Part shown: positions 15,559-22,650 of the stretch, piece after piece
Position numbering within the stretch: the first letter of the stretch is position 1
How the letters are laid out: each line of letters opens with the position of its first letter
Assembly (NCBI GenBank): GCA_041558415.1
Contig: JBFFEY010000047.1
Span: 1-22,650 of the forward strand
Source: SG8-39 sp041558415
GTDB taxonomy: Bacteria > Pseudomonadota > Gammaproteobacteria > Burkholderiales > SG8-39
Direction: 5' to 3'
Length of the DNA stretch: 22,650 nucleotides
Program-made: the position numbers and the translations under genes
The notes under the pieces: model-generated
Seen by the model: the letters and a program-made list of their open reading frames with translations, nothing else
Database searches by the model: none
What the model was told of the DNA's origin: nothing

Positions 15559-16404
15559 TTACCAGCGCCAGGACGCGCCGAGTGCGGGCCCGCTGATGGT
15601 GAGATCGCGCAGCGCTTCGCCCGACTTGAACTTGTAGTCGAGGTAGCGATAGACGAGGGTGACTTCGCCCCAGCCGAAGCGGTAACCCACGCCGGCCAGC
15701 ACCTGCCAGGTACGGTCGCTGTCGCCGGTGCCGATGTCCGCGTAATAGGGCATGTACCACTTGCTGTTCGCGTCCAGGTCCGCGCGCCCGCGCACGCCGA
15801 TGACCGCGTCCCAGTTTCTCAGCGTGACCGATGCGTTGCCCGAGCGCGCCACCGGCGGCAGCGGCCCGATGTTGCCGGTGGCCTGCCAGCTGAGGTCGGT
15901 CTTGACGTCCAGGTACCGCGCGCCGCCGACCAGGGCCGTCTCGTAGTTGGGTTTCTCCACCAGCGTGTAGGTCGCCGCCAGGCTCAAGATGGTCGATTCG
16001 AGGCCCGTGTTGACGTCCAGGCTCGCGTCGACCGGGATCGTGACGTTGCCGCCCGGCCCGGTGAAGCCCAGCGACCGCGTGCCCGATTGGCTGTTGCTGA
16101 GGTCCATGTAGATCAGGTCGACCAGGCCACCCCAGCGGCCCTTGCGCGCCTCGAGCACGCCCATGATGGCGAAGTCGAGCGACTTGAGGAGGTCGTCGAA
16201 GCTCGCGCTGACGCTGGCGCTGCCGCCCGCCGGCAAATTCGCAGTGCCGTCAAGGCCCGCGCCCCAGAGGTAGATGGTGCCGCGCCATTTCCAAGCGTCG
16301 GCGTCCGCCTGCGCGAGCGCGGTGCCGGGCAACCCGGCCGCGACCATCAGGGACAGTGCGGCGGCACAGCGGGCCAGAGAGGTCTTCAACGCTTGTTTCG
16401 TCAT
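15559..16404 (-). CDS. Outer-membrane beta-barrel protein
   Basis: The 281-residue protein has a signal peptide with probable cleavage after TALA at residue 31. The remainder alternates short amphipathic strands with aromatic residues, such as WRGTIYLWGAGLDG, GRWGGLVDLIYMDLS and WQVLAGVGYRFGWGEVTLVYRYLDY. It ends in Trp (ASWRW), as the assembly signal of outer-membrane barrels requires an aromatic last residue. About 8 to 12 strands would fit. It may be a small pore or structural protein; the substrate is unknown. The ATG at 16404 has a good AAGGGAG ribosome-binding site. It is divergent from the formate dehydrogenase gene, sharing a 173-nt intergenic region. Confidence 0.82.
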   Translation of the reverse strand: MTKQALKTSLARCAAALSLMVAAGLPGTALAQADADAWKWRGTIYLWGAGLDGTANLPAGGSASVSASFDDLLKSLDFAIMGVLEARKGRWGGLVDLIYMDLSNSQSGTRSLGFTGPGGNVTIPVDASLDVNTGLESTILSLAATYTLVEKPNYETALVGGARYLDVKTDLSWQATGNIGPLPPVARSGNASVTLRNWDAVIGVRGRADLDANSKWYMPYYADIGTGDSDRTWQVLAGVGYRFGWGEVTLVYRYLDYKFKSGEALRDLTISGPALGASWRW

Positions 16405-16530
16405 TTTCTTGCTCCCTTTTCCTGCTCGTAAATTCTGTCCGTCGCAATTCCCGCAAGAGGCTTACGCGCTGCATCTACCCGCGCCAGCGCGAGACAGCAT
16501 TCTAAAGATAAAGCAGAGCCTACCGCTGGC

Positions 16531-16549
16531 TGTGGCGATCGTCGCCACA
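16531..16549. promoter_or_regulatory. Perfect 19-bp palindrome, candidate operator
   Basis: TGTGGCGA (16531-16538) and TCGCCACA (16542-16549) are exact inverted copies around the 3-nt centre TCG. The site lies in the 173-nt region between the outer-membrane protein gene and the formate dehydrogenase gene, 28 nt before the latter's first possible start. It is a good shape for a dimeric repressor or activator site. No promoter elements could be placed firmly around it. Confidence 0.5.
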
Positions 16550-16577
16550 TGTGTGAGACCGCTTCAAGGCGGGATTT

Positions 16578-19406
16578 TTGATCGGTGTCAACCATCGCCC
16601 GCGCGACGACCCCGACAATCACTGCGTGATAGAACTCGAGATCGATGGTCGTCGCGTACAGGCCACGGCGGGCGGTCTCCTAATCGACGCGGCCGCGAGC
16701 GCAGGCATTGCGATTCCGAGCCTGTGCCATCACCGCGAGCTTCGGCCGACGGCGAACTGCCGGCTGTGCATGGTCGAAATCGAGGGCTGGCGCGTGGAGG
16801 CGCCTGCCTGCTCGACGCGCGTCGAAGCGGGCATGCGCGTGCGCACCGAATCGCCACGCATCGCCGAATCGCGCCGTGCCGCCCTCGAGCTGCTGCTGAC
16901 TCGCTATCACGATCCGCTGTGGGGACGCCACACGCGCCCGGAGAACGAATTCGAGTACTGGTGCCGCCACTACGGCGTGCGGGTCCCGCAGTCTGTTTTC
17001 GAGCCAGGGGACAGCGCGCCCGATGCCGACCCGCACCCGCTGATGCGCGTCGACCTCGAGCGCTGCATTCTGTGCACCCGCTGCGTGCGCGCCTGCAAGG
17101 AGCTTCAGGTGCGTTCCGTCTGGGGTCTCGCGGGCCGCGGCGAGCACACGCGGCTCGCCGCCGGACTGGGCGGTACCATGCTCGAGGCGCGCTGCGAGTC
17201 CTGCGGCGCCTGCGCCGCGTTTTGCCCCACGGGCGCGCTGGAGGACCGCGGCGCCGAGGCCGCCGGCGCGCCCGATACGCTCGTCACCACGGTGTGTCCG
17301 TATTGCGGCGTCGGCTGCAGCTACGACCTCGGCGTGAAAGCCGGCCGGGTGGTGCGCGTCTTATCCAATCCCTACGCGCCGGTGAACGGCATGCACCTGT
17401 GCGTGAAAGGCCGCTACGGCTGGGATTTCGTCCATCACGCCGAGCGCCTGACCCAGCCGCGGGTGCGTCGCGAGCTGCTCGAGGCACGCGCGCGCGGACC
17501 GCATGAGGCACGCGGCGAGTGGGTCGGCGTCGATTGGGACACGGCGCTCGCGCTCGTCGCGGAAAAGCTCGAAACGGTGCGCCGGCAGAGCGGCCCCGAC
17601 GCCATCGCCCTCCTCGCCTCCGCAAAATGCACCAACGAGGAGAATTACCTCATCCAGAAACTCGCGCGGCAGGTGATCGGCACGCACAACGTCGATCACT
17701 GCGCGCGTCTGTGCCACGCCTCAACCGTCGCCGGGCTGCTGCTCGCGCTCGGCTCCGGGGCGATGAGCAATACCATGGCCGACATAGCCGCCGAGGCGCG
17801 CGCCATCCTCGTCATCGGCTCCAACACCACCGAGCAGCACCCGGTATTCGGCAGCATGCTGCGGCGCGCCGCCGAGCGCGGCACGCAAATCGTGGTCGCG
17901 GATCCGAGACGCATCGAGCTGTGCGAGTTCGCGACGCTGCATCTGCGCCAGCGCCCGGGCACCGACATCGCGCTCGTCAACGGTCTGCTGCAGCTCATCT
18001 TCGCCAACGGCTGGGAAGACCGGGCGTTCATCGCCGCGCGCACCGAGGGCGTGGACGCCCTGCGCACGCTCGTCGCGCGCTACACGCCTGCGCGCGTCGC
18101 CGAGATTACCGGCGTCGCCGCGGCCGAGCTTGCCGCTGCCGCCGCGCTGCTCGCGCGCGAGCGCCCGATGGCGGTCCTGTGGGCGATGGGCATCACGCAG
18201 CACACCACCGGGGTCTCCAACGTGCTCGCGCTCGCCAATCTGCAGCTCGCGCTCGGCAACTTCGGCATGCCGGGGGCCGGCGTCAACCCCCTGCGCGGGC
18301 AGAACAACGTGCAGGGCGCCTGCGACATGGGTGGATTGCCGAACGTGTTTCCCGGCTACCAGCCGGTGAGTGACGCCGCGGCGCGCGAGCGTTTCGTCAG
18401 CGCCTGGGCGCTGTCCGACGACGGACCGGCGATCGGCGTGCGCCCGGGGCTCACGGTCACGGAGATGATCGGCGCGGCGGGCGCAGGCACGCTGCGTGCG
18501 CTGATGATCGTCGGCGAGAACCCCGCGCTGACCGATCCCGACTTGAACCATGTGCGCCGCTCGCTCGGCGCCGCGGAGTTCGTCGTGCTGCAGGAAATTC
18601 TGCCCTCCGCGACCGCCGCGTTCGCGGACGTGCTGCTGCCGGCCGCGGCATGGGCGGAGAAAGACGGCACGTTCACCAACACCGAGCGCCGCGTGCAGCG
18701 GGTGCGTCAAGCCGTGGAGCCGCCGGGCGAAGCGCGCCCCGACTGGGCGATCGTCGCGGATCTCGCCACGCGGCTGCTCGAGCGCCAGGGCCGAACGCCG
18801 CGCGGGCCACGGGCGGGCTGGCACTACGCGTCACCCGCGGATGTGCTCGATGAAATCGCGGCGCTCACGCCCTCCTACGCGGGCATCGACGTGCACCGGC
18901 TCGAGCGGGGCGAAACGCTGCATTGGCCGGTTCCGGCGAAAGACCACCCCGGCACCCCGATTCTGCACCGCGAGCGCTTTTCCCGCGGCAAGGGGGCGTT
19001 CCACGCGGTGGAGCACGCCGACGCGGCGGAGCTGCCCGATGCGCAGTATCCGCTGCTGCTGACCACCGGACGCGTGCTCGAGCACTGGCACGGCGGCGAG
19101 ATGACGCGACGCTCCGCGGTGGGCGCGCTCTGTCCCGAACCCGAGGTCGAGATCCACCCTTCCGATGCGCGCGCGATCGGCCTCGCGGATTCAGACGCCG
19201 CCGCGCTGCGGCTCGTCTCGCGGCGCGGGGTATTGCACGCGCGCGCCTGGATCACGGATCGCGTCCCCGAAGGCGTGGTTTTCGGCAATTTCCATTTTCC
19301 GGACGACGGCAATGTCAACAATCTCACCCTGACTGCCGTCGACCCGGTGGCGAAGATTCCCGAGTACAAGGTTTGCGCGGTGCGCGCAGAACCGGCAACG
19401 GCGTAG
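16578..19406 (+). CDS. fdhA: Molybdenum formate dehydrogenase, alpha subunit with fused Fe-S domains
   Basis: This protein of up to 942 residues would oxidise formate to CO2. An N-terminal [2Fe-2S] domain (Cys50, 61, 64, 78) is followed by two [4Fe-4S] ferredoxin motifs (Cys163/166/169/173 and Cys206/209/212/216). Next comes the molybdopterin domain, with its own cluster (Cys240, 243, 247, 275). The motif DHCARLCHAS places the molybdenum ligand as Cys379 next to His380; it uses cysteine, not selenocysteine. The C-terminus ends with the family pattern DPVAKIPEYK. The start is uncertain: TTG at 16578 has AAGG upstream, while GTG at 16626 gives MIELEID, closer to typical homologues. No NAD-linked or chaperone subunit genes adjoin; a formate channel gene follows 51 nt later. 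Confidence 0.92.
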   Translation: MIGVNHRPRDDPDNHCVIELEIDGRRVQATAGGLLIDAAASAGIAIPSLCHHRELRPTANCRLCMVEIEGWRVEAPACSTRVEAGMRVRTESPRIAESRRAALELLLTRYHDPLWGRHTRPENEFEYWCRHYGVRVPQSVFEPGDSAPDADPHPLMRVDLERCILCTRCVRACKELQVRSVWGLAGRGEHTRLAAGLGGTMLEARCESCGACAAFCPTGALEDRGAEAAGAPDTLVTTVCPYCGVGCSYDLGVKAGRVVRVLSNPYAPVNGMHLCVKGRYGWDFVHHAERLTQPRVRRELLEARARGPHEARGEWVGVDWDTALALVAEKLETVRRQSGPDAIALLASAKCTNEENYLIQKLARQVIGTHNVDHCARLCHASTVAGLLLALGSGAMSNTMADIAAEARAILVIGSNTTEQHPVFGSMLRRAAERGTQIVVADPRRIELCEFATLHLRQRPGTDIALVNGLLQLIFANGWEDRAFIAARTEGVDALRTLVARYTPARVAEITGVAAAELAAAAALLARERPMAVLWAMGITQHTTGVSNVLALANLQLALGNFGMPGAGVNPLRGQNNVQGACDMGGLPNVFPGYQPVSDAAARERFVSAWALSDDGPAIGVRPGLTVTEMIGAAGAGTLRALMIVGENPALTDPDLNHVRRSLGAAEFVVLQEILPSATAAFADVLLPAAAWAEKDGTFTNTERRVQRVRQAVEPPGEARPDWAIVADLATRLLERQGRTPRGPRAGWHYASPADVLDEIAALTPSYAGIDVHRLERGETLHWPVPAKDHPGTPILHRERFSRGKGAFHAVEHADAAELPDAQYPLLLTTGRVLEHWHGGEMTRRSAVGALCPEPEVEIHPSDARAIGLADSDAAALRLVSRRGVLHARAWITDRVPEGVVFGNFHFPDDGNVNNLTLTAVDPVAKIPEYKVCAVRAEPATA

Positions 19407-19443
19407 GCGCCCGATATCGGTGCAAGACGGCACGTTCATTGTT

Positions 19444-19453
19444 GAGAGGGAGG
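19444..19453 (+). promoter_or_regulatory. Shine-Dalgarno site of the formate channel gene
   Basis: GAGAGGGAGG lies 4 nt before the ATG at 19458 and marks its start. It suggests efficient, independent initiation despite likely co-transcription with the formate dehydrogenase gene. Confidence 0.65.
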
Positions 19454-19457
19454 CGCC

Positions 19458-20372
19458 ATGGCTCGCCTGCAACTTGGCTTAGACGCGTATTCGCCCCGTG
19501 AGGTCGCCGAGAAGGTGCGGGCCGTGGGCGTGACCAAGGCGCGCCTGCAGTTCATGCAGACGGCGATGCTCGCCGTTCTGGCCGGCCTTTTCATCGGCCT
19601 GGGCGCGCTGTTCTACACGCTCGTAGCGAGCGACGCCGCGTTCGGTTTCGCGGCAACGCGGGTGCTGGGCGGGCTGGTGTTCTCGCTCGGTCTGATCCTG
19701 GTCACAGTGGGGGGCGCCGAGCTCTTCACCGGCAACAACCTCATGGTGATGGCCTGCGCGGACCGCAAGATCACCACACTCGAGCTGCTGCGCAACTGGG
19801 TCATCGTCTACGCAGGGAACGCGATTGGCGCGATCGGCCTTGCGGTGCTGGTCACTCTTTCCGGTCACGGCGAGATGAACGGCGGCGCCGTGGCGACGAC
19901 CTACGTCAAGATCGCCGCGGCGAAAACCGCCTTGCCCTTTGGCGAGGCCTTTTTCAAGGGCATGCTCTGCAACATCCTCGTCTGTCTCGCGGTTTGGCTC
20001 GCCATGGCCGGCCATACCGTCGTCGACAAGATTCTCGCCATCGTCTTTCCGATTTCCGCATTCGTCGCCGCGGGCTTCGAGCACAGCGTCGCGAACATGT
20101 ACTTCATTCCCATGGGTCTGCTGCTGGCCGACGGCGCGGCGCTGCCGGCCAGCGTCAATCTCGCCAGCCTCAGCCTGGGCGGGTTCCTGTCCAACCTCCT
20201 GCCCGTGACGCTCGGCAACATCGTCGGCGGCAGCGTCATGGTGGCGGCCGTGTACTACGTCATCTACCGGCGACCGGCACTCGTCGAGCAGCGCACCGGC
20301 GAGGAGCGCACACGAGAATCGGATTTCGTCGCCGACACGACGCGTTCGACGGATCGCCAGAAGCCGACCTGA
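19458..20372 (+). CDS. focA: Formate/nitrite transporter family channel (FocA-like)
   Basis: The 304-residue protein belongs to the formate/nitrite transporter family of pentameric inner-membrane channels. Six hydrophobic segments are visible. The first-half hallmark GGAELFTGNN and the second-half hallmark AGFEHSVANMYFIPMG are both intact; the latter contains the central-pore histidine that protonates the anion. The N-terminus YSPREVAEK and a charged C-terminal tail are cytoplasmic. Lying 51 nt after the formate dehydrogenase gene on the same strand, it probably imports formate for oxidation, or exports it. Nitrite as substrate cannot be ruled out from sequence, but the neighbour favours formate. 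Confidence 0.92.
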   Translation: MARLQLGLDAYSPREVAEKVRAVGVTKARLQFMQTAMLAVLAGLFIGLGALFYTLVASDAAFGFAATRVLGGLVFSLGLILVTVGGAELFTGNNLMVMACADRKITTLELLRNWVIVYAGNAIGAIGLAVLVTLSGHGEMNGGAVATTYVKIAAAKTALPFGEAFFKGMLCNILVCLAVWLAMAGHTVVDKILAIVFPISAFVAAGFEHSVANMYFIPMGLLLADGAALPASVNLASLSLGGFLSNLLPVTLGNIVGGSVMVAAVYYVIYRRPALVEQRTGEERTRESDFVADTTRSTDRQKPT

Positions 20373-20468
20373 GCCAGCACCGCTCTGTCGCCCCCACCGC
20401 GCCGAACCAGCGCTTGAGAAAGCCCGAAGACGGGCCGGCGCTCCAGTAAGCCCTCGACGTCGGTCGCC

Positions 20469-20491
20469 GCACCGTCGGGACACCCCGGTGC
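20469..20491 (+). other. Imperfect hairpin downstream of focA
   Basis: In the 247-nt gap between focA and the next gene, GCACCG and CGGTGC pair around an inner GGG-ACA-CCC stem with a 2-nt bulge (TC). It has no T-tract. It may end focA transcription or lie in the leader of the next gene. Besides a TATAAA at 20574-20579 without a matching -35 element, nothing else was seen in this gap. Confidence 0.3.
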
Positions 20492-20619
20492 AAGTCGTGC
20501 ATGACGGATTCCACGACGATGACAGGGCATTGCGGCTGCGATCCCGGGGAGCGCGGAGCGGTCCGATTCAGGGTATAAATTGTGTTTCCTTTCGCCCGCA
20601 TTTCTCGCCCCGCACTGCC

Positions 20620-22650
20620 ATGGAACGGTCCTTCGCCAAGGAAGTCGAGCTGCTCAAGCTGGGCGACGGCGACACCTTTCACGGCGAAGGCATTCTGGCC
20701 GTGACCAAGGCGCTGCTGCAGTCGGGCGTGGCCTACGTCGGCGGCTACCAGGGCGCCCCTGTGTCGCACATGATGGACGTGCTGAACGACGCGCGCGACA
20801 CGCTGGACGCGCTCGGCATCCACGTCGAGACCAACGCTTCCGAAGCCGGCGCCGCGGCGATGCTCGGCGCCTCGATCAACTACCCGCTGCGCGGCGCGGT
20901 CACTTTCAAGTCGACGGTGGGCACCAACGTCGCCTCCGACGCCCTTTCCAACCTCGCCTCGGCCGGGGTGCGCGGCGGCGCGCTGATCGTGCTCGGCGAG
21001 GATTACGGCGAGGGCGCCTCGATCATCCAGGAGCGCAGCCACGCATTCGCCATGAAGTCGCAGATGTGGCTGCTCGATCCGCGGCCCAGCCTGCCCAAGA
21101 TCGTCGACATGGTCGAGCAGGGCTTCGCCCTGTCGGAGGCCTCGAGCACGCCGGTGATGCTCGAGCTGCGCATCCGCGCCTGCCATGTGCATGGCGCGTT
21201 CGCCACCAAGGCCAACCGCGCGCCGCAGTTTTCGCGCCGCCAGGTGTTGCACGATCCGGATTTCGATTACGGCCGCATCTGCCTGCCGCCGTCCACCTAC
21301 GCCCAGGAAAAGCACAAGATCGAGGTGCGCTGGCCGGCGGCGGTCGAGTACATCCGCAGGCACGGCCTGAACGAAACCTTCGCCGGCGAAGCCGACGACG
21401 TCGGCATCCTCTGCCAGGGCGGCATGTACAACGTCGTGATCCGCGCGCTGCAGCAGCTCGGCCTCGCCGACGCCTTTGGCGCATCGAGGCTGCCGATCTA
21501 CTGCATGAACGTCACCTACCCGCTGGTGCCGGAGGAGCTGGTGGCGTTCTGCAGGGACAAGCGCACCGTGCTGATGGTCGAGGAAGGGCAGCCCGCCTAC
21601 CTCGAGGACGCGCTGCAGGCCACCTTGCGCCGCCACGGCATTGGCGGCGTCGCGGTCTTTGGCAAGCAGGGCGCCGAGGCCGAGCGCGTGTTGCCGCTCG
21701 CCGGCGAATACACCGGGGAGGTGGTGCTCACCGGGATTGCGCGCTTCGTCGAGGCGACGACGCCGCGCGGCATCGACGGTCGCAAGGTCGCCGGCGCGTT
21801 CGCTGCGCTGACGGCGCCGAAGCGCGATGCCGCCGCGGCGCTCGGCGCAGCGGTGCCGGCGCGCCCGCCGGGCTTCTGCGTCGGCTGTCCCGAGCGGCCG
21901 GTGTTCGCCGCGATGAAGCTGGTCGAGCGCGCGCACGGCGCCTTCCACGTCTCGGCCGACATCGGCTGCCACACCTTCTCCACGCTGCCGCCGTTCAACA
22001 TCGGCCACACCGTGCTCGGCTACGGCCTCGGCCTGGCCTCGAACTCGGCGGTGACCCCGATGTTCGGCAAACGCACCGTGACCGTCATGGGCGACGGGGG
22101 TTTCTGGCACAACGGCCTCACCTCGGGGGTGGCGAACGCGGTGTTCAATCGCGACGACGGCATCCTGGTGATCATGAAGAATGGCTACAGCTCGGCCACC
22201 GGCACGCAGGAGCTGCCCTCGAGCCCGCAGCACAGCAGCGCCAAGGCAGACGACATGGCGATCGAGCGGGCGCTCGCCGGCGTCGGCGTGAAATGGCTGC
22301 GCAGCGTCCACAGCTACCACGTCAGTGACATGAAGAAGACGCTCGCCGAGGCGATGACGACGAAATACAAAGGCCTCAAGGTGATCGTCGCCGAGGGCGA
22401 GTGCCAGCTCGAGCGCCAGCGCCGCATCCGCCCGGCCAACGCCAAGGCGCTCGGCGCCGGCGAGCGCCTGGTGCGCGTCAAGTACGGCGTCGACGAGGAT
22501 ACCTGCACCGGCGACCATTCCTGCATCCGCCTCTCGGGCTGTCCGACGCTCACCATCAAGGACAACCCCGATGCGCTGCGCCGCGACCCGGTGGCTACCG
22601 TGATCGAAGGCTGCGTCGGCTGCGGCCTGTGCGGCGAGAACGCCCATGCC
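20620..22650 (+). CDS. iorA: Indolepyruvate ferredoxin oxidoreductase alpha subunit (truncated by window edge)
   Basis: An open frame of 677 codons runs off the right edge, so the C-terminus is missing. The N-terminal pyruvate-oxidoreductase-like domain (GEGILAVTKALLQSGVAYVGGYQGAP, residues about 21-46) is followed by a thiamine-diphosphate domain: CVGCPERP near residue 422, GDGG at 491-494 and MKNGYSSATG near 520. Two C-terminal Fe-S motifs follow: Cys629/635/641, and CVGCGLC at 665-671, which is incomplete at the edge. The enzyme converts indolepyruvate or other aryl-pyruvates to aryl-acetyl-CoA with reduction of ferredoxin. The beta subunit would be expected just beyond the edge. The ATG at 20620 has no clear ribosome-binding site. 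The frame begins 247 nt after focA, so it is probably a separate transcription unit. Confidence 0.9.
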   Translation, partial: MERSFAKEVELLKLGDGDTFHGEGILAVTKALLQSGVAYVGGYQGAPVSHMMDVLNDARDTLDALGIHVETNASEAGAAAMLGASINYPLRGAVTFKSTVGTNVASDALSNLASAGVRGGALIVLGEDYGEGASIIQERSHAFAMKSQMWLLDPRPSLPKIVDMVEQGFALSEASSTPVMLELRIRACHVHGAFATKANRAPQFSRRQVLHDPDFDYGRICLPPSTYAQEKHKIEVRWPAAVEYIRRHGLNETFAGEADDVGILCQGGMYNVVIRALQQLGLADAFGASRLPIYCMNVTYPLVPEELVAFCRDKRTVLMVEEGQPAYLEDALQATLRRHGIGGVAVFGKQGAEAERVLPLAGEYTGEVVLTGIARFVEATTPRGIDGRKVAGAFAALTAPKRDAAAALGAAVPARPPGFCVGCPERPVFAAMKLVERAHGAFHVSADIGCHTFSTLPPFNIGHTVLGYGLGLASNSAVTPMFGKRTVTVMGDGGFWHNGLTSGVANAVFNRDDGILVIMKNGYSSATGTQELPSSPQHSSAKADDMAIERALAGVGVKWLRSVHSYHVSDMKKTLAEAMTTKYKGLKVIVAEGECQLERQRRIRPANAKALGAGERLVRVKYGVDEDTCTGDHSCIRLSGCPTLTIKDNPDALRRDPVATVIEGCVGCGLCGENAHA

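Noticed and set aside
16369..16383. Possible selenocysteine in the formate dehydrogenase
   Set aside because: The molybdenum-ligand position is encoded by a normal Cys codon (residue 379, in ARLCHAS), and the reading frame has no internal TGA.
16274..17506. Plus-strand frame of 410 codons overlapping the start of the formate dehydrogenase gene
   Set aside because: It has no recognisable domain and overlaps both the outer-membrane protein gene and the Fe-S domains of the real gene in another frame.
20574..20579. TATAAA as a -10 element for iorA
   Set aside because: No -35-like hexamer lies 16-18 nt upstream, so a sigma-70 promoter is not supported.
20260..22647. Long minus-strand open frame (795 codons) opposite iorA
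   Set aside because: Composition is typical of an antisense shadow, and the plus-strand frame has clear thiamine-diphosphate and Fe-S motifs.

Overview
The window is very GC-rich and tightly packed. About 20 genes are supported, with no mobile elements, RNA genes or CRISPR arrays seen. Gene content points to a betaproteobacterium (Burkholderiales/Rhodocyclales type) with versatile aromatic metabolism: a DUF6806-like protein, a CoA-dependent aminobenzoate/salicylate module, a two-domain polyphosphate:AMP phosphotransferase and a large IorA. The taxonomic call is an inference from gene families.

Layout. 61-2664: a DUF6806-like gene (-), diverging from an alkaline-phosphatase-fold phosphodiesterase and a PcaD-like alpha/beta hydrolase (+). 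2686-11225: a long minus-strand run read from right to left. Its order is a small membrane protein, a small repeat-like protein, an enoyl-CoA hydratase/isomerase, an acyl-CoA dehydrogenase, a 2-aminobenzoate/benzoate-type CoA ligase, a bifunctional flavin monooxygenase/Old Yellow Enzyme fusion, a small secreted protein and the polyphosphate:AMP phosphotransferase. Gaps run from a 4-nt overlap to about 40 nt, so this looks like one operon. 11306-15462: a small secreted protein (+), a DUF454 membrane protein (-), an IlvD/Edd sugar-acid-type dehydratase (-), an SBF-type transporter (+) and a small membrane protein (+). 15559-16404: an outer-membrane beta-barrel (-). 16578-20372: a formate module, made of a fused molybdenum formate dehydrogenase alpha subunit and a FocA-type formate channel. 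20620 to the end: a truncated indolepyruvate ferredoxin oxidoreductase alpha subunit.

How it works together (inference). The core minus-strand genes fit aerobic CoA-thioester aromatic degradation. The ligase activates anthranilate or salicylate. The fused flavoenzyme hydroxylates and partly reduces the ring of the aryl-CoA. The dehydrogenase and the crotonase-fold protein then run beta-oxidation-like steps. The ligase releases AMP, which the downstream polyphosphate-dependent enzyme could re-phosphorylate. The crotonase-fold protein lacks both canonical hydratase glutamates and carries an aspartate where isomerases and 4-chlorobenzoyl-CoA dehalogenase have theirs. The formate pair lacks NAD-linked partner subunits in this window. 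Two small sequence signals may be regulatory: a perfect 19-bp palindrome ahead of the formate dehydrogenase and a GTTACA-N4-GTTACA direct repeat ahead of a small membrane protein.
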